A DNA stretch of 64,000 nt, from assembly GCF_001022965.1 (NCBI RefSeq), contig NZ_LECZ01000025.1, positions 62,001 through 126,000 on the forward strand, written 5' to 3'. The position numbers and the translations under genes are program-made. The notes beneath the pieces are model-generated. The model had not been told where the DNA came from. It was given only the letters and a program-made list of their open reading frames with translations, and did not search any database. Every line of letters starts with the position of its first letter. Position 1 is the stretch's first letter. Source of the DNA: Enterobacter genomosp. O. Its GTDB lineage: Bacteria; Pseudomonadota; Gammaproteobacteria; Enterobacterales; Enterobacteriaceae. Shown in pieces: positions 47,418 through 61,151 of the stretch.

Positions 47418-48620
47418 ATGACTCAATTCGCTTCCCCTGTTCTGCATACGTTGCTGGATACCGACGCGTATAAACTGCATATGCAGCAAGCCGTTTTCCA
47501 CCACTACTATGACGTGCATGTCGCGGCGGAATTCCGCTGCCGTGGCGACGACTTGCTCGGTATCTACGCAGACTCCATTCGTGAACAGGTCGATGCTATG
47601 CAGCATCTGACGCTGCAGGACGACGAATATCAGTGGCTTTCTGGCCTGCCTTTCTTCAAAACCGATTATCTGAACTGGCTGCGCGACTTCCGCTATAAGC
47701 CGGAGCAGGTCACCGTGGTTAACGATAATGGCAAGCTGGATATTCGCCTTGAAGGCCCGTGGCGGGAAGTGATCATGTGGGAAGTGCCGCTTCTGGCGGT
47801 GATCAGCGAGCTGGCCCACCGCTACCGCTCACCGGAAACGGGCGTAGAGCAGGCGGTTGCCTCGCTGGAAAACAAACTCGCGGCCTTCTCCACGCTGACC
47901 GAAGGGCTGGACATGTCCCGCTTCCGCCTGATGGACTTTGGCACCCGTCGCCGCTTCTCTCGCGACGTTCAGGAGGCCATCGTTAAACGTCTGCAGCAGG
48001 AGCCGTGGTTCGTAGGTACCAGTAACTACGATCTCGCCCGTCGCCTCAACCTGACGCCAATGGGCACCCAGGCGCACGAGTGGTTCCAGGCGCATCAGCA
48101 GATAAGCCCCGACCTGGCTAACAGCCAGCGCGCGGCACTGGCCGCATGGCTTGAGGAGTACCCGAATCAACTCGGGATCGCCCTCACCGACTGTATTACG
48201 ATGGACGCCTTCCTGCGCGACTTTGGTCCCGAGTTCGCAGAGCGTTACCAGGGGTTACGCCACGATTCCGGGGATCCGGTTGAGTGGGGCGAGAAGGCCA
48301 TTGCCCATTACCAAAAACTCGGGATCGACCCGATGAGCAAGGTGCTGGTCTTCTCCGATAACCTCGACCTGGCGAAAGCGGTCGAACTCTATCGCCATTT
48401 CAGTACCAGAGTGAACCTGAGCTTCGGGATTGGTACCCGTTTGACCTGCGACATTCCTCAGGTAAAACCTCTGAATATCGTTATTAAGCTGGTGGAATGT
48501 AACGGCAAGCCGGTTGCAAAACTCTCCGATAGCCCGGGTAAAACCATCTGCCATGACAAAGCGTTTGTCCGCGCGTTGCGCAAAGCGTTCGATCTCCCCC
48601 AGATCAAAAAAGCCAGTTAA
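47418..48620 (+). CDS. pncB: nicotinate phosphoribosyltransferase
   Basis: The ATG at 47418 ([20 protein letters not shown]) gives 400 residues as in E. coli; an earlier in-frame start at 47370 lies in the promoter/operator. The enzyme makes nicotinate mononucleotide from nicotinate and PRPP with ATP hydrolysis, the entry of the NAD salvage pathway. The phosphorylated histidine is in [11 protein letters not shown], and phosphoribosyl-binding residues lie in [16 protein letters not shown] hairpin follows the stop. Confidence 0.97.
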   Translation: MTQFASPVLHTLLDTDAYKLHMQQAVFHHYYDVHVAAEFRCRGDDLLGIYADSIREQVDAMQHLTLQDDEYQWLSGLPFFKTDYLNWLRDFRYKPEQVTVVNDNGKLDIRLEGPWREVIMWEVPLLAVISELAHRYRSPETGVEQAVASLENKLAAFSTLTEGLDMSRFRLMDFGTRRRFSRDVQEAIVKRLQQEPWFVGTSNYDLARRLNLTPMGTQAHEWFQAHQQISPDLANSQRAALAAWLEEYPNQLGIALTDCITMDAFLRDFGPEFAERYQGLRHDSGDPVEWGEKAIAHYQKLGIDPMSKVLVFSDNLDLAKAVELYRHFSTRVNLSFGIGTRLTCDIPQVKPLNIVIKLVECNGKPVAKLSDSPGKTICHDKAFVRALRKAFDLPQIKKAS

Positions 48621-48628
48621 GCACTTAA

Positions 48629-48660
48629 GGGAGCCTTGATGGCTCCCCTCTTCTTATTTA
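48629..48660 (+). terminator. pncB terminator
   Basis: GGGAGCC/GGCTCCC stem (48629-48635 with 48641-48647) is followed by a pyrimidine-rich CTCTTCTTATTTATTT tract. Confidence 0.7.
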
Positions 48661-48786
48661 TTTCTTAAATCTTCTCTTTTGACTGCGAAATTTGCTTGTC
48701 TGATAGCGGATGGCAGGTAACATAGATATCCCCCCATAAGGGTGGACAAGTGTTTATTTTTTCCGACTATTAACAGAGAGAATATT

Positions 48787-50187
<1,401 letters not shown>

Positions 50188-50197
50188 GCAACAAAAC

Positions 50198-50232
50198 AGA
50201 AAATGGCCAGCATATGCTGGCCATTATTTTAT
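50198..50232 (+). terminator. asnS terminator
   Basis: The perfect palindrome AATGGCCAGCAT/ATGCTGGCCATT (50202-50225) is followed by ATTTTATTCT. Confidence 0.8.
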
Positions 50233-50792
50233 TCTGCATTGTCAGTTTTCGTCAGCGTAAAGTCAGCATCTTTAAACCTTCACCCCGTCACAACCACTAG
50301 CTGTTACGTTTTGTTTCCGTGAAATATCCAGCCACAAAAAATAAACCCCATTCTTATTGCGATTATTGCAGCCTCAAGTAATAGCACAAATTTCAACCAC
50401 TTTTTCAGCCATCCAGAAGTCTCTTTGGGGGCATAAGAAAAAATGACTCGTTTAACGTCTGTTTATATGAATTGCCTTTATCCAAATTAATCATAAGGAA
50501 TTCATATATATAGGAATCGCACTGTCGCTTAATTCGCCAATGAGGTCTGAAGTTTGAGATGGTTCACAAAGTTCCCGAAAATACATATTTAGTTACACAT
50601 ATTTTCTTGTTGTTACTTAATCTTTAGAATTGTAGCACTTTGAGGCTAGCGAAACGCTTCGGTGAATGGAAAGATGCCTGACAGATACATAAAGACACCA
50701 AACTCTCATCAATAGTTCCGGAAATATTTATTGACAGAATTTATTGACGGCAGTGGCGAGTGTCATAAAAAAACCAATGAGGGTAATAAATA
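50233..50792 (+). promoter_or_regulatory. ompF upstream region: OmpR sites, promoter, leader
   Basis: This is 560 bases without a gene. Sequence at 50583-50640 aligns with the OmpR boxes F1-F3 of E. coli ompF (for example TCTTTAGAATTGTAGCACTT at 50621-50640). A -10 AAAGAT (50670-50675) gives a ~110-nt leader. The stretch around the start, GAGGGTAATAAATAATGATG, is the conserved MicF sRNA pairing site. The distal 350 bases are AT-rich and may carry IHF or extra OmpR sites. Confidence 0.75.
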
Positions 50793-51881
50793 ATGATGAA
50801 GCGCAATATTCTGGCAGTGGTAATCCCTGCCCTGCTGGTAGCCGGTGCAGCTAACGCTGCAGAAATCTATAACAAAAACGGCAACAAACTGGATCTGTAC
50901 GGGAAAGTGGTTGGTGAACACGACTTCGTGACTTCAGGTGACAACACCGACAGCAACGATGCAACCTATGCTCAGATCGGTTTCAAAGGCGAAACTCAAA
51001 TCAATGACCAACTGACTGGTTACGGTCAGTGGGAATACCGTGCTCTGGCAAGCCAGGCAGAAAGCAACCAGACTCAGCGTACCCGTCTGGCGTTCGCTGG
51101 TCTGAAAGCCGGTGACGCAGGTTCAATCGACTACGGCCGTAACTACGGTATCGTATACGATGTAGAATCCTACACCGATATGGCCCCATCCTTCTCTGGT
51201 ATGACCTGGGCTAACTACTCTGATAACTTCATGACCGGCCGTAACTCTGGTCTGCTGACCTACCGTAACTCTGACTTCTTCGGTCTGGTTGATGGTCTGA
51301 GCCTGGGTCTGCAGTATCAGGGTAAAAACGAGCGTACCGACGTTAAAACCGCTAACGGTGACGGTTTCGGTACCTCTCTGGGTTATGATTTCGGCGAAGG
51401 TTTCGGCCTGATCGGCGCATACAGCAACTCTGACCGTACTAACTTGCAGACCGCTGACGGTAAAGGCGACAAAGCTGAAGCATGGGCAGTTGGCGCGAAA
51501 TACGACGCGAACAACATCTACCTGGCTACCACCTACGCTGAAACCCGCAACATGACCCGTGAAGCTGACGGCTCATTCGCGAACAAAACTCAGAACTTCG
51601 AAGTGATCGCTCAGTACCAGTTCGACTTCGGTCTGCGCCCTTCCGTGTCCTACGTTCAGTCTAAAGGTAAAAACCTGTCACAGCGTGGCACCTTCTCTGG
51701 CGGCGATGCTGATCTGCAGAAATTTGTTGAACTGGGTGCAACTTACTACTTCAACAAAAACTTCAACGTCTATGTTGACTACCAGCTGAACCTGATCGAC
51801 GACACCGACTACTCTCGTAGCGTGGGTATCGTGAACGGTAAAGACGACCAGGTTGCAATGGCTGTTACCTACCAGTTCTAA
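50793..51881 (+). CDS. ompF: OmpF-type outer membrane porin (OmpE35-like)
   Basis: The 362-residue precursor (signal [22 protein letters not shown], 22 residues) is a trimeric 16-strand general porin. It ends in the barrel signal YQF. Position between asnS and aspC and the OmpR/MicF leader identify it as the ompF orthologue, called OmpE35 in Enterobacter. The constriction loop L3 reads [13 protein letters not shown]: Asp129 is kept, but the Glu of the E. coli PEFGG motif is Ser133. Porins of this type are the main route for beta-lactam entry. Highly expressed codon use. Confidence 0.95.
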   Translation: MMKRNILAVVIPALLVAGAANAAEIYNKNGNKLDLYGKVVGEHDFVTSGDNTDSNDATYAQIGFKGETQINDQLTGYGQWEYRALASQAESNQTQRTRLAFAGLKAGDAGSIDYGRNYGIVYDVESYTDMAPSFSGMTWANYSDNFMTGRNSGLLTYRNSDFFGLVDGLSLGLQYQGKNERTDVKTANGDGFGTSLGYDFGEGFGLIGAYSNSDRTNLQTADGKGDKAEAWAVGAKYDANNIYLATTYAETRNMTREADGSFANKTQNFEVIAQYQFDFGLRPSVSYVQSKGKNLSQRGTFSGGDADLQKFVELGATYYFNKNFNVYVDYQLNLIDDTDYSRSVGIVNGKDDQVAMAVTYQF

Positions 51882-51909
51882 TCAGAACACCACTTTGTTA
51901 TATGCTTAA

Positions 51910-51938
51910 TGAACAGGGCTTCGGCCCTGTTTTTTTAT
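51910..51938 (+). terminator. ompF terminator
   Basis: AACAGGGC/GCCCTGTT stem (51912-51919 with 51924-51931) followed by T6. Confidence 0.9.
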
Positions 51939-52065
51939 GCCCGACAGAAAATAATGGCGACTTTTGAAAAGCCGCACGCTTTTCGTCGCAAACGGTTGGC
52001 ATTTTGTAAATCTACCGTTAACCTGATAGCGGATTTCACTTCTGTAATCACAATGGAACTTCGTC

Positions 52066-53256
52066 ATGTTTGAGAACATTACCGCCGCTCCTGCCGACCC
52101 GATTCTGGGCCTGGCCGATCTGTTTCGTGCCGACGACCGCCCTGGCAAAATCAACCTGGGTATTGGTGTATATAAAGATGAAACCGGCAAAACTCCGGTA
52201 CTGACCAGCGTTAAGAAAGCTGAGCAGTATCTGCTGGAAAACGAAACCACCAAGAACTACCTCGGTATTGATGGTATCCCTGAATTTGGTCGCTGCACCC
52301 AGGAGCTGCTGTTCGGTAAAGGCAGCGCAATTGTGAGTGACAAACGTGCCCGTACTGCGCAGACCCCTGGCGGTACCGGTGCGCTGCGCGTGGCGGCGGA
52401 TTTCCTTGCGAAAAACACCTCTGTGAAGCGCGTCTGGGTGAGCAACCCAAGCTGGCCGAACCACAAGAGCGTGTTTAACTCTGCGGGTCTGGAAGTGCGT
52501 GAATATGCTTACTACGACGCGGCAAACCACTCTCTCGACTTTGACGGCCTGCTGGCAAGCCTGAGCGAAGCGCAGGCGGGCGACGTGGTGCTGTTCCACG
52601 GCTGCTGCCACAACCCAACCGGTATCGATCCGACGCTTGAGCAGTGGGAACATCTGGCGAAGCTGTCCGTAGAAAAAGGCTGGCTGCCGCTGTTTGACTT
52701 TGCCTATCAGGGCTTCGCCCGTGGTCTGGAAGAAGATGCAGAAGGCCTGCGCGCGTTCGCCGCCGTGCATCAGGAGCTGATTGTTGCCAGCTCCTACTCC
52801 AAGAACTTCGGTCTGTACAATGAGCGTGTGGGTGCCTGTACGCTGGTTGCAGCAAACGAAGAGACCGTTGATCGTGCCTTCAGCCAGATGAAATCGGTTA
52901 TTCGCGCTAACTACTCTAACCCACCGGCACACGGTGCGTCTGTTGTTGCCACTATCCTGAGCAACGATGCGCTGCGCGCCATCTGGGAACAAGAGCTGAA
53001 CGATATGCGCCAGCGTATTCAGCGCATGCGCCTGCTGTTTGTGAACACCCTGGCGGAGAAAGGCGCTGACCGCGACTTCAGCTTTATCATCAAACAGAAC
53101 GGCATGTTCTCTTTCAGCGGCCTGACCAAAGAGCAGGTTCTGCGCCTGCGTGAAGAGTTTGGCGTGTACGCCGTAGCGTCTGGCCGCGTGAACGTTGCGG
53201 GCATGACGCCTGACAACATGGCGCCACTGTGCGAAGCGATTGTTGCCGTACTGTAA
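52066..53256 (+). CDS. aspC: aspartate aminotransferase
   Basis: The 396-residue protein ([20 protein letters not shown]) is the PLP-dependent class I aminotransferase matching E. coli AspC. The PLP lysine is in [15 protein letters not shown] (about 246), with the Asn/Asp contacts in HGCCHNPTG and LFDFAYQGF, and the substrate-binding Arg in the C-terminal [10 protein letters not shown]. It interconverts aspartate/oxaloacetate with glutamate/2-oxoglutarate and helps make Tyr and Phe. It ends at a bidirectional terminator shared with gloC. Confidence 0.98.
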   Translation: MFENITAAPADPILGLADLFRADDRPGKINLGIGVYKDETGKTPVLTSVKKAEQYLLENETTKNYLGIDGIPEFGRCTQELLFGKGSAIVSDKRARTAQTPGGTGALRVAADFLAKNTSVKRVWVSNPSWPNHKSVFNSAGLEVREYAYYDAANHSLDFDGLLASLSEAQAGDVVLFHGCCHNPTGIDPTLEQWEHLAKLSVEKGWLPLFDFAYQGFARGLEEDAEGLRAFAAVHQELIVASSYSKNFGLYNERVGACTLVAANEETVDRAFSQMKSVIRANYSNPPAHGASVVATILSNDALRAIWEQELNDMRQRIQRMRLLFVNTLAEKGADRDFSFIIKQNGMFSFSGLTKEQVLRLREEFGVYAVASGRVNVAGMTPDNMAPLCEAIVAVL

Positions 53257-53265
53257 TTTGCGCCC

Positions 53266-53299
53266 ATAAAAAAGCCTGCGTTATGCAGGCTTTTTTTAT
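53266..53299. terminator. bidirectional terminator aspC / gloC
   Basis: AAAGCCTGC (53271-53279) pairs with GCAGGCTTT (53285-53293), flanked by A-rich and T7 tracts. Confidence 0.9.
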
Positions 53300-53304
53300 T
53301 CGGG

Positions 53305-53952
53305 TTACCAGACAGGCATTTCGTCCTGAAGGAACGGGTTATGGAGCCGTTCATAGCCCAGCGTCGACATCGGACCGTGTCCAGGGATAAACGTCACATC
53401 ATCACCCAGCGGCAAGAGTTTCTGTTTAATCGACTGAATCAGCTGCCCGTGATCGCCGCGCGGAAAATCGCTGCGTCCTACGCCACCTTTGAAAATCACA
53501 TCGCCGGAGATCAGCAGACGGGACTGGTCATCAAAGAAGACAATATGGCCTGGCGTATGCCCAGGACAATGCAACACCTGTAAAGTCACATTCCCTACGT
53601 TTACGCGCTCTCCTTCGTTTAGCCAACGATCGGGCGTCAGGGGCTGACACTCATCAAGGCCAAACATGCGGCTTTGGGCGGGTAACCCCTGCAGCCAGAA
53701 CTCATCTTCTTTTTCCGGACCAATCACCGGCACACCATAATGTTGCGCCAGTTCCGCCGCTGCGCCAACATGGTCAAGGTGACCATGCGTCAGCAAAATT
53801 TGCATCAGCGTGACACCGCTGTCAGCGACTTCCTGCTTGATTTTCTCAGCGTCGCCACCGGGATCGACAAGCGCGGCCAGTTTAGTTTGTTCGCACCAGA
53901 TGAGTGAACAATTCTGGGAGAACGCGGTAACCGGAATAATACGATAGTTCAT
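53305..53952 (-). CDS. gloC: hydroxyacylglutathione hydrolase GloC
   Basis: The 215-residue metallo-beta-lactamase-fold protein ([20 protein letters not shown]) has the metal motif THGHLDHVG and further histidines in HCPGHTPGH and at the C-terminal PGHGP. GloC (YcbL) is a type II glyoxalase II that hydrolyses S-lactoylglutathione, the last step of methylglyoxal detoxification; mgsA, which makes methylglyoxal, is also in this window. It lies 20 nt after mepK in the same direction. Confidence 0.95.
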   Translation of the reverse strand: MNYRIIPVTAFSQNCSLIWCEQTKLAALVDPGGDAEKIKQEVADSGVTLMQILLTHGHLDHVGAAAELAQHYGVPVIGPEKEDEFWLQGLPAQSRMFGLDECQPLTPDRWLNEGERVNVGNVTLQVLHCPGHTPGHIVFFDDQSRLLISGDVIFKGGVGRSDFPRGDHGQLIQSIKQKLLPLGDDVTFIPGHGPMSTLGYERLHNPFLQDEMPVW

Positions 53953-53972
53953 ACTGCTCCTGTGTTTCGTTA

Positions 53973-54524
53973 TTACCAGTGCCGAACCGGACCGGTATCA
54001 ATATGCACAAAGTTGCTGCTGGGGTAATATCCTACACCACCTGCGCGCATAGATAACGCAGCTTTGCGAATATTGGCTAACGAAACGCCTTCAATATGGA
54101 AATCCATTGCCTGTCCCTTCGTGTGATAGCTCTTTTTGGCTACCCCGCGACTGTGGGCGCGCAGTTCATTATTGGTATCAATTGAGCGATAACCAGAAAT
54201 AAGCTGCACCGGCTTGCTGGTGCCCAGCAGACCCTGAAGGCGGAAAAGCTGATCAAACAGTCCTGGATCGATGGCTTTTATTTTATTCGCGCGGAAATCA
54301 CGGAAAAAATGGTTAAGTCTTGCTAATTCATCCTGAATATAGCCTCTGCCATCGAAGAACTCCGCTTTTAGCGACTCACCGGTATGAAGATTGTTGAGCG
54401 TTAAAACTCGCGGACGAGGTGTCGAGAGGGTGGCAAATGCTGGCGTCGGCAAGATGGCCGCTGCGCCAAGCGCAACACCACCTAACGCCAGCAGTTTGCG
54501 GCGATTAGCGTCAAATTTGTCCAT
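53973..54524 (-). CDS. mepK: murein DD/LD-endopeptidase MepK
   Basis: The 183-residue protein (YcbK) has a twin-arginine signal ([10 protein letters not shown]) ending near AFA, then a DUF882/peptidase M15-like domain. Zinc-ligand motifs are [13 protein letters not shown] and FVHIDTG. In E. coli MepK cleaves peptidoglycan cross-links, with preference for 3-3 (mDap-mDap) links, and helps wall expansion. It lies directly downstream of ldtD, which makes 3-3 links. A 174-base gap separates them, so they may be separately transcribed. Confidence 0.93.
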   Translation of the reverse strand: MDKFDANRRKLLALGGVALGAAAILPTPAFATLSTPRPRVLTLNNLHTGESLKAEFFDGRGYIQDELARLNHFFRDFRANKIKAIDPGLFDQLFRLQGLLGTSKPVQLISGYRSIDTNNELRAHSRGVAKKSYHTKGQAMDFHIEGVSLANIRKAALSMRAGGVGYYPSSNFVHIDTGPVRHW

Positions 54525-54698
54525 GATAATCAGGTCTACAGGTAAAAGAAATCGTAATATGCTTAGCGCACGAAGGGCACCTTAACTGGCAAAACCAGGT
54601 ACGTCAAGGCGCCCAACCCCAGTGAATACGCGGCTTACAGCGATATTGCCCCGTATTCACCCTAACTTACGACAATCTTTTTTCCCGAACTGCTTCAT

Positions 54699-56522
54699 TT
54701 ACCTGATTAATTGTTCCGCTTTTGGCAAAATTTGTGCGCCGGATCGCGCGGTGAGATCATAATTGTAAATATCTGTACGATACTGAGTCCGCCCGTCTTC
54801 GCCCACAAACGCGGTCAGATAGTAAAGATTGACCGGAATATTGTGACGAATATTCACGTAACGCGTATCCCCTTGTTTCAGGGCATCCGAGATGCGCGTA
54901 TCGTTCCAGCCCGCATCCTGCAACAGCATATTCGCCAGTTCCGAGGCTTTATTGACGCGCACGCAGCCAGAACTCAGCGCGCGAGTATCCTTCTGGAACA
55001 GGTTGTGGTTCGGGGTATCGTGCAGATAGATAGCGTCTGAACTCGGCATATTGAACTTATAGCGCCCCAGCGAGTTATGCGCCCCGGGAGCCTGCTGGAA
55101 ACGGAACGGCAGATTTGACGCGGTGATCGTCGACCAGTCGACCATATAAGGATCTATGGCCTCTTTGCTGTTCCATCCACGCATCACCGTATAGCCATGA
55201 CGTTCCAGATATCCCGGATCGTTCCAGACCTTCGGCAGAATGTCTTTACGCGCGAGGGTCGGCGGTACGTTCCACGGCGGGTTAACCACTACGTTATTTA
55301 ACGCACTGCTCATCATCGGTGTTTTACGATCCGGACGCCCGACAATCACGCGCGACGCCAGCACTTCGCTACCGTTCTGGTAATAGACCAGTGAATATGC
55401 CGGAATGTTGACCATAATCCCGGTTGAGAGCGTACCCGGCAGCAAGCGCAAACGCTGGATATTCAGCGCCAGCACCCCTGCCCGCTGCGCAGGCGACACG
55501 TTCAGCCAGTCACGCGTTGTCTGGCCAATGACGCCATCGGCCCCCAGCCCCTGAACGGCCTGGAACTGTTTAACTGCCGCAACCAGCTCGCGGTCGTATG
55601 CTGCGGGTTTATTGCTGACGGCGACCGCTTTTTTCTCTTTCACGGGGGCTGACGGGCTGACCACCGCGTTTTGCGGATCGTCGCCGGGCAAGGCGATATG
55701 TGGCCCGCCGTCCAGAATACCGGAGCGCGCCAGGATCTCGCGCAGGGCAGGAACATCGCTGCTCCACTGCCCCGGACGCAGCGTCGTGGTACCGCGCATT
55801 TGCGGCCACGGACGCGAGTCACCTACCAGCGCAAGAAGCGACTGGTGCAGGGTGGTATATTGCGGATGTGCCGGTGCGAGGCTGGCAATAAAGCGCGGCA
55901 GTTCGCCATTATCCAGGGCTAACTGCCACTGGTTAATGACCGACAGCGCCGGCGTCGCCAGCTTGTACGGCTTATCGCTGTACAACCAGCGGTTACCGTT
56001 GACCGGAATGCCCGCCACAAACTGCAGGTAGCCCATCATGGCATCGGAAAGCACCACGTCCCGCGCCTGTCCGGTGACGGCAGGATCGGTTAACAGCTCA
56101 ACCCATTTTGTAAACTGCGGCTGAAACCCGGCAATGGCCACTTCCGCCAGCTGCTGCTGGAAGGCGCGCACGGCATCGCGGTTTTCCCACATCGGTTTCA
56201 TATCACGGGCAGCATAAAGCAGCGTGAGCTGGTTGAGATAGACAGGCGTATAGCCTGACGGCAGCCCCGACTGCAGCTGCTGGCTGAGAGATTCGGCGTC
56301 GATGCCTTCCGGCAGCGGCTTAATACCGGCCATGACAGCCGTCGCCGGAGACTGCTCCAGTGGCTCAGACAGCGACGTTGGCTGCGTACCCGTCGTTGCA
56401 GAGCTGTCAGTCGGCACAATTTCAGGCTCGTCGGCCTGGGCGGTTAACAGTGGAGCAAATGTCACTGCCAGGCATAAACTGAGCGCAGACAGCTGACGAC
56501 CACATTTTTTCTTTAGCAACAT
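54699..56522 (-). CDS. ldtD: L,D-transpeptidase LdtD
   Basis: The 607-residue protein (YcbB; 615 in E. coli) has a signal peptide (to about 30), a scaffold region, a peptidoglycan-binding PG_binding_1 domain (about 310-350, [25 protein letters not shown]) and the YkuD catalytic domain (about 375-560). The active-site cysteine is in SSGCVRV, with His in [11 protein letters not shown]. LdtD forms 3-3 cross-links, bypasses penicillin-binding proteins and confers beta-lactam resistance when overproduced. In E. coli it is under Cpx control; no Cpx box was assigned. Confidence 0.95.
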   Translation of the reverse strand: MLLKKKCGRQLSALSLCLAVTFAPLLTAQADEPEIVPTDSSATTGTQPTSLSEPLEQSPATAVMAGIKPLPEGIDAESLSQQLQSGLPSGYTPVYLNQLTLLYAARDMKPMWENRDAVRAFQQQLAEVAIAGFQPQFTKWVELLTDPAVTGQARDVVLSDAMMGYLQFVAGIPVNGNRWLYSDKPYKLATPALSVINQWQLALDNGELPRFIASLAPAHPQYTTLHQSLLALVGDSRPWPQMRGTTTLRPGQWSSDVPALREILARSGILDGGPHIALPGDDPQNAVVSPSAPVKEKKAVAVSNKPAAYDRELVAAVKQFQAVQGLGADGVIGQTTRDWLNVSPAQRAGVLALNIQRLRLLPGTLSTGIMVNIPAYSLVYYQNGSEVLASRVIVGRPDRKTPMMSSALNNVVVNPPWNVPPTLARKDILPKVWNDPGYLERHGYTVMRGWNSKEAIDPYMVDWSTITASNLPFRFQQAPGAHNSLGRYKFNMPSSDAIYLHDTPNHNLFQKDTRALSSGCVRVNKASELANMLLQDAGWNDTRISDALKQGDTRYVNIRHNIPVNLYYLTAFVGEDGRTQYRTDIYNYDLTARSGAQILPKAEQLIR

Positions 56523-56652
56523 CCCTTGCCCCCTGTTTTCACGACATGCCCATCACGGTGGGGCTTTCTTTATTATAGGTAGCCGGCAAACCTGTTGCCT
56601 TACCTTATGTAAAGAAGTTTAAAGATAACGCAGCCCTAAGCACAAGTTAAGT

Positions 56653-56682
56653 TTAAAAAAAAAGCGGCGCCAGGGCGCCGCT
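56653..56682 (-). terminator. mukB operon terminator
   Basis: AGCGGCGCC (56663-56671) and GGCGCCGCT (56674-56682) form a 9-bp GC-rich stem. On the minus strand it is followed by T9. Confidence 0.92.
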
Positions 56683-56699
56683 CTCGTTAAGGAGACGCG

Positions 56700-59600
56700 T
56701 CAGGATGCGTCCGCCGTGGTTTCCTGCAAGGACTCTGGCGGCTGCGGAGCAAAGCCACGCAGGCCGACAACGTGAACGTGCTCGCTGTTCTGGAACACTT
56801 TACGCACCAGTTTGTAGGTGGTGCCCTTTTCAGGACTGATGTTTTCCGGTGCCGCAATGATGAGCTGCATATCAAGACGTTCGCACAGCTCAAACAGCGT
56901 CGCAATCGAGCGGGCATCAAGACGCGCCGCTTCATCCAGGAACAGCAGGCGACATGGGGAGATGTCTTTCCCACGCAGACGACGCGCTTCATCTTCCCAG
57001 CTCTGTACGACCATCACCAGAATCGACATCCCGGTACCGATCGCTTCACCGGTCGAGAGCGCCCCGGATTCTGCACGCAGCCAGCCGTCGGAACCACGGT
57101 TTACCTCAACTTCCATTTCCAGGTAGTTACGGTAATCCAGCAGCTCTTCACCGATGGTTTGCGGCGTACGTTGCCCCATATCAATCTGCGGGTTCAGGCG
57201 CTGATACAGCTTCGCCAGCGCTTCGGAGAAGGTAAGACGGTTGCTGTTGAACAGATCCTGATGCTGTTCGTGCTGCTCAGACAGCACCTCCAGCAGCGTC
57301 GCGTGGGCTTCACGCACGTTGACGTTGAGGCGCACGCTATTCACCTGACCAAACGACACGCTCTGCAGGCCCTGGTTCAGCTGGCGGATACGGTTCTGCT
57401 CGCGCTGAATGGTTTTACGAATGATGTTCGCCACGCTGCGGGAGCTGATCGCCAGCTTCTGTTCACGGGAAGTCAGCTCCTCCGTCAGGCGTCCCAGTTC
57501 GATTTCCATCTGCTCGATGGCTTCAACCGGATCGTCGGTACGAATGATGTCCTGACGAATACGCTCGCGCAGGTGCTGGTAAACCGCCACGAAGAACTGG
57601 ATTTTGCGCTCCGGACGTTTTGGATCCTCTGACATCCGCAGTACATCGCGCAGGTGTTCGTTATCTGCCACCGCCAGACGCAGCGCACCCAGCGCCTTAT
57701 CCGACATGGAGCGCAGCTCATCGGCAGAGAGGTATGCCAGTTCGCGACGGTGCAGACGACGTTCAACGTTATTGTCTTTCACCATGCGCATCACCGCGCA
57801 CCAGCCTGCCTTGGCGGTCACGACCTGCTCGCGCATCTCAAAATAGTCGCGCTCCAGCTTGCGCAGGCGACGGGTCAGGTTATCCATTTCCGCTTCACAG
57901 AAGGTCAGCGCTTTTTCCAGCTGGTTGCGACGCGCGCGGTTATTGCTGAGCTGAGAATGCAGCTCGTCACGACGAATACGCGCCCGCTCCTCTGCCCCGC
58001 TGTCGGCACGAACGCCGATGTCCTGGAGCTCTTTCTGCAGGTCGTTTAGCAGCTCTTTCTTGGTGTCGTAGGAGCTTTTCAGCGAGGCCAGCACCTGATT
58101 GTACTGGTTCAGCTGAGCAGAGTGGCTGCGCATCGCTTCACGGGCGCGAGTACGTTCCGCTTCCGCCTGCTCAAGGCGCTGACGCAGTTTTTCATTCAGG
58201 TCGCTGTTACCGCTCAGCATTTCAGCCGAATCAGAGTAGCCGAAGTGGGCGCGACGCTGCACCACTTCCGTCAGGGCAAACGCCTGCTGACGCGCTTCGC
58301 GCTGAACCTGCTGCGACCAGGCATAATCTTCTTTTAACTGCTCGAACTGTTCCGGGTCGCTCTGAAGCACCGAAACAACCGGCTCCAGCTTCGACAGCTG
58401 GTTGCCGTGCTGCTGTACGAAACGCGCGGCTTCCTGAGCTTCATCCAGACGCTCCTGGATCTCATCCACACGGTCAGCCAGCGTGTCGTCTGCCAGCAGG
58501 TTCAGGCGCGGCAGGATGCGGTTAAGGGCAGCGACGCCCTCTTTCGCCTGCTCAAACTGGACGCGGCTCTGCTGGTTATCACTTTCATGGCTGGCAATCG
58601 CACGTTCCAGCTCGCCGCGGCGGGTATTGAGCTTGCGGATTTCGGCTTCCGGATCCGCGTCAAACGCCACGGCGAGATGGCTGCCGATAAAGCGGCTGAA
58701 CGCCTGGTGCAGACGCTGGGTTTTCTGCACATCAAACGACAGGGTCGCAAAACGTTCGGACAGCGTTTCACGCTCGGCATGCAGGCTTTCGATGCGGCTT
58801 TCGCGCGCGGCGCGGCCAAACAGCGGCAGCTCAGGGAAGCGGGAATAACGCCACTGACGGTCGGCAATTTTCACCACTACCGCTTTTTCCAGCTCGTCGA
58901 CGCTGAATACGCTGTCATCGAACGACTGCGGATCCCCTTCGATCAGGTAGAGATCTTCCGGGCAATCTTCCAGGCCGGCAAGCTGGTCAGAAATCAGCGA
59001 CAGATCCGGGACCACAATCGCGTTGCGGGATGGACCGTACAGCGCGGAGAAGTACGGGGCATCGTCAAGGCCAACATCGTCATAAATCTCGGACAGCAGC
59101 ACGCCGCCAAAACGCTCGGCTAGCGCATTCAGGCGCGGATCTTCTGACCCGCCCGGCTGGCTTAAGCGCTCAATTTCTTCATCGACGTCGCGCTTGCGGG
59201 CGCCCACTTCGTCACGCTCAACAATGGCTTCGCGCTCGCGCTCCAGCAGTTGCTGCAGGTATTCGGTCACTTCCTGGCTGGATTCGAACTGCTCGCCGCA
59301 CTGCTCGCTGAGCTGATTCAGGCTGCTTTGAGCCGCCAGCCAGACCGGCGCTCGCTGCAAGAGCGTCTTCGAACGGGACTGAATCTGCTCCAGCTCCTGA
59401 CGTAGGGTCATACGCTGTTCGCTGGCGTTTGATACGGTATCGGACAGGGCAGCAATACGCGCTTCCAGCTCCTGATGCAGGGCTTCAAGCTCGTCGAAAT
59501 CGTAGCGTTTACCCTGGCGCTTGCAGAATTCCGCCAGCAGACGCTCGGCTTCCTGCTGCTCGCGCAGGCGCTGCTCAAGCTCGTTCAGGCGCATACGCAG

Positions 59601-61151
59601 CGGCTGGACCTGCTCGGACAGATGGCGCTGGTTCACGCCGTCGCGCAGAAGTTCGCGGGCAACGTCCCACGCTTCGTTACGCGCCAGCGGGCCGTTAATT
59701 GCCACCACCAGCTGATAGGCCTGCTCAAACTGGCTGTGCGCTGTCTGCGCGACGCTCATTTTTTGTTCGAGGGACAGCAGTTTCTCGGTGGCTTCCTGCT
59801 CTTTGGCCTGGAAGGTGTCCAGCCACTCCTCGGCGCTATCCGGCGTCAGGTCAGGCAGATGACACAGCTCTTTGGCACGCTGCAAAGCCTGCAGCGCCTG
59901 GGTGTACTGGATCGCACGCGTCTGCTGCACGTCAAGTGCCTGCTGGTAATCGGCAAGCTGGCTTTTCAGCTCATCCACTTCCAGCTCGGCCGCTTCGGCG
60001 CGGGCTTCGTTCTCTTCCTGAATATCGGCGGCTTCGGCCACCACTTCATTTTGCTCTTCGAGACGAATTTGCAGCTCGTCGAGATCCGCTTCATAGCGCT
60101 CGATTTTTTCCTGCTGACGCAGCGCGGTCTGCACCAGGTTCAAGTGATCGCTGGCGGCCTGATAGTCGGCTTCCAGGTCGCCCTCGGCACCGTTGTGCTC
60201 ACCCAGCTCGCGCGCCATTTCGACATGCTTGTACTGCTCGGCCACCAGCTGTTTACGGGAGGTAAACAGTTCGCGGCGGTACTCTAATGCCTGATCGAGA
60301 TGCACGCGGCGCTCGTTGGCGTGACGCATGTAGTCCGCCGCCACGTAGTTAGTGGCTTCGCTGATCAGGTGTTTAAACAGGTCGCGGTCAGACTGGGTCA
60401 CGCGAATCGCTTCCAGCGTCATGCGGTTTTCACGCAGTGCCGCTTCCATATCCTGGAACGCCTTACGCACGCCGCTGTTTTCCGGCAGCAGATAGTCGCG
60501 CAGGGAGCGGGTAATGGCGCTGGAGATACCGCCGTACAGGGACGCTTCGATCAGACGGTAGTATTTGCTACGGTCTGAGGCGGTGCGCAGACGACGCGCC
60601 ACCACGCCCAGATCGAACATCAGGGAGTGGTAGTCGGTGATGGAGTTGAACTGTTTGAACTGTACGCCTTCGATATCTTCAAGCTTATCTTTCAGCTCCT
60701 GCAGCGTCAGCACGCGCGCCTGGCGTTCGTTCAGGGTTTCCGTCAGCAGCGCCGTCGGCTGCATGGAGGTCGGTAGCCCCTGAATGGCGAAAGGCTTAAT
60801 ATCGACTTTACGGTCACGACCGGCAACCTGCTGCAGGCGCACGCCCACAACCACACGCTGATGGCGGGAGTTGATAACGTCCAGAACCGAATAACAGACC
60901 CCGGCCTTCAGCTTACCGTGCAGACCTTTATCACGGGAGCCGCTTGTAGCACCCGCTTCGGTGGTGTTACGGAAGTGAAGCAGCGTCAGGTCAGGGATCA
61001 GCGCCGTGACGAAAGCCGCCATGGTGGTGGATTTACCCGCACCGTTACCGCCGGAGAGCGTCGTAACCAGCTCGTCCAGATCGAAGGTTCGGGCAAAGAA
61101 GCCGTTCCAGTTAATCAGCGTCAGTGAGCGAAATTTACCGCGTTCAATCAT
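56700..61151 (-). CDS. mukB: condensin subunit MukB
   Basis: The 1483-residue SMC-like protein (1486 in E. coli) has an N-terminal ATPase head with Walker [10 protein letters not shown] (about 34-42), long coiled coils, a central hinge (about 650-780) and a C-terminal head with signature [13 protein letters not shown] and Walker [13 protein letters not shown]. MukB with MukE and MukF compacts the chromosome by loop extrusion and is excluded from Ter by MatP. Its start overlaps the mukE stop by one base. Last gene of the operon. Confidence 0.98.
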   Translation of the reverse strand: MIERGKFRSLTLINWNGFFARTFDLDELVTTLSGGNGAGKSTTMAAFVTALIPDLTLLHFRNTTEAGATSGSRDKGLHGKLKAGVCYSVLDVINSRHQRVVVGVRLQQVAGRDRKVDIKPFAIQGLPTSMQPTALLTETLNERQARVLTLQELKDKLEDIEGVQFKQFNSITDYHSLMFDLGVVARRLRTASDRSKYYRLIEASLYGGISSAITRSLRDYLLPENSGVRKAFQDMEAALRENRMTLEAIRVTQSDRDLFKHLISEATNYVAADYMRHANERRVHLDQALEYRRELFTSRKQLVAEQYKHVEMARELGEHNGAEGDLEADYQAASDHLNLVQTALRQQEKIERYEADLDELQIRLEEQNEVVAEAADIQEENEARAEAAELEVDELKSQLADYQQALDVQQTRAIQYTQALQALQRAKELCHLPDLTPDSAEEWLDTFQAKEQEATEKLLSLEQKMSVAQTAHSQFEQAYQLVVAINGPLARNEAWDVARELLRDGVNQRHLSEQVQPLRMRLNELEQRLREQQEAERLLAEFCKRQGKRYDFDELEALHQELEARIAALSDTVSNASEQRMTLRQELEQIQSRSKTLLQRAPVWLAAQSSLNQLSEQCGEQFESSQEVTEYLQQLLEREREAIVERDEVGARKRDVDEEIERLSQPGGSEDPRLNALAERFGGVLLSEIYDDVGLDDAPYFSALYGPSRNAIVVPDLSLISDQLAGLEDCPEDLYLIEGDPQSFDDSVFSVDELEKAVVVKIADRQWRYSRFPELPLFGRAARESRIESLHAERETLSERFATLSFDVQKTQRLHQAFSRFIGSHLAVAFDADPEAEIRKLNTRRGELERAIASHESDNQQSRVQFEQAKEGVAALNRILPRLNLLADDTLADRVDEIQERLDEAQEAARFVQQHGNQLSKLEPVVSVLQSDPEQFEQLKEDYAWSQQVQREARQQAFALTEVVQRRAHFGYSDSAEMLSGNSDLNEKLRQRLEQAEAERTRAREAMRSHSAQLNQYNQVLASLKSSYDTKKELLNDLQKELQDIGVRADSGAEERARIRRDELHSQLSNNRARRNQLEKALTFCEAEMDNLTRRLRKLERDYFEMREQVVTAKAGWCAVMRMVKDNNVERRLHRRELAYLSADELRSMSDKALGALRLAVADNEHLRDVLRMSEDPKRPERKIQFFVAVYQHLRERIRQDIIRTDDPVEAIEQMEIELGRLTEELTSREQKLAISSRSVANIIRKTIQREQNRIRQLNQGLQSVSFGQVNSVRLNVNVREAHATLLEVLSEQHEQHQDLFNSNRLTFSEALAKLYQRLNPQIDMGQRTPQTIGEELLDYRNYLEMEVEVNRGSDGWLRAESGALSTGEAIGTGMSILVMVVQSWEDEARRLRGKDISPCRLLFLDEAARLDARSIATLFELCERLDMQLIIAAPENISPEKGTTYKLVRKVFQNSEHVHVVGLRGFAPQPPESLQETTADAS

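Noticed and set aside
57654-60287. Several 130-270 codon frames opposite mukB
   Set aside because: They are complementary shadows of the long, biased mukB frame with no recognisable domains or ribosome sites.
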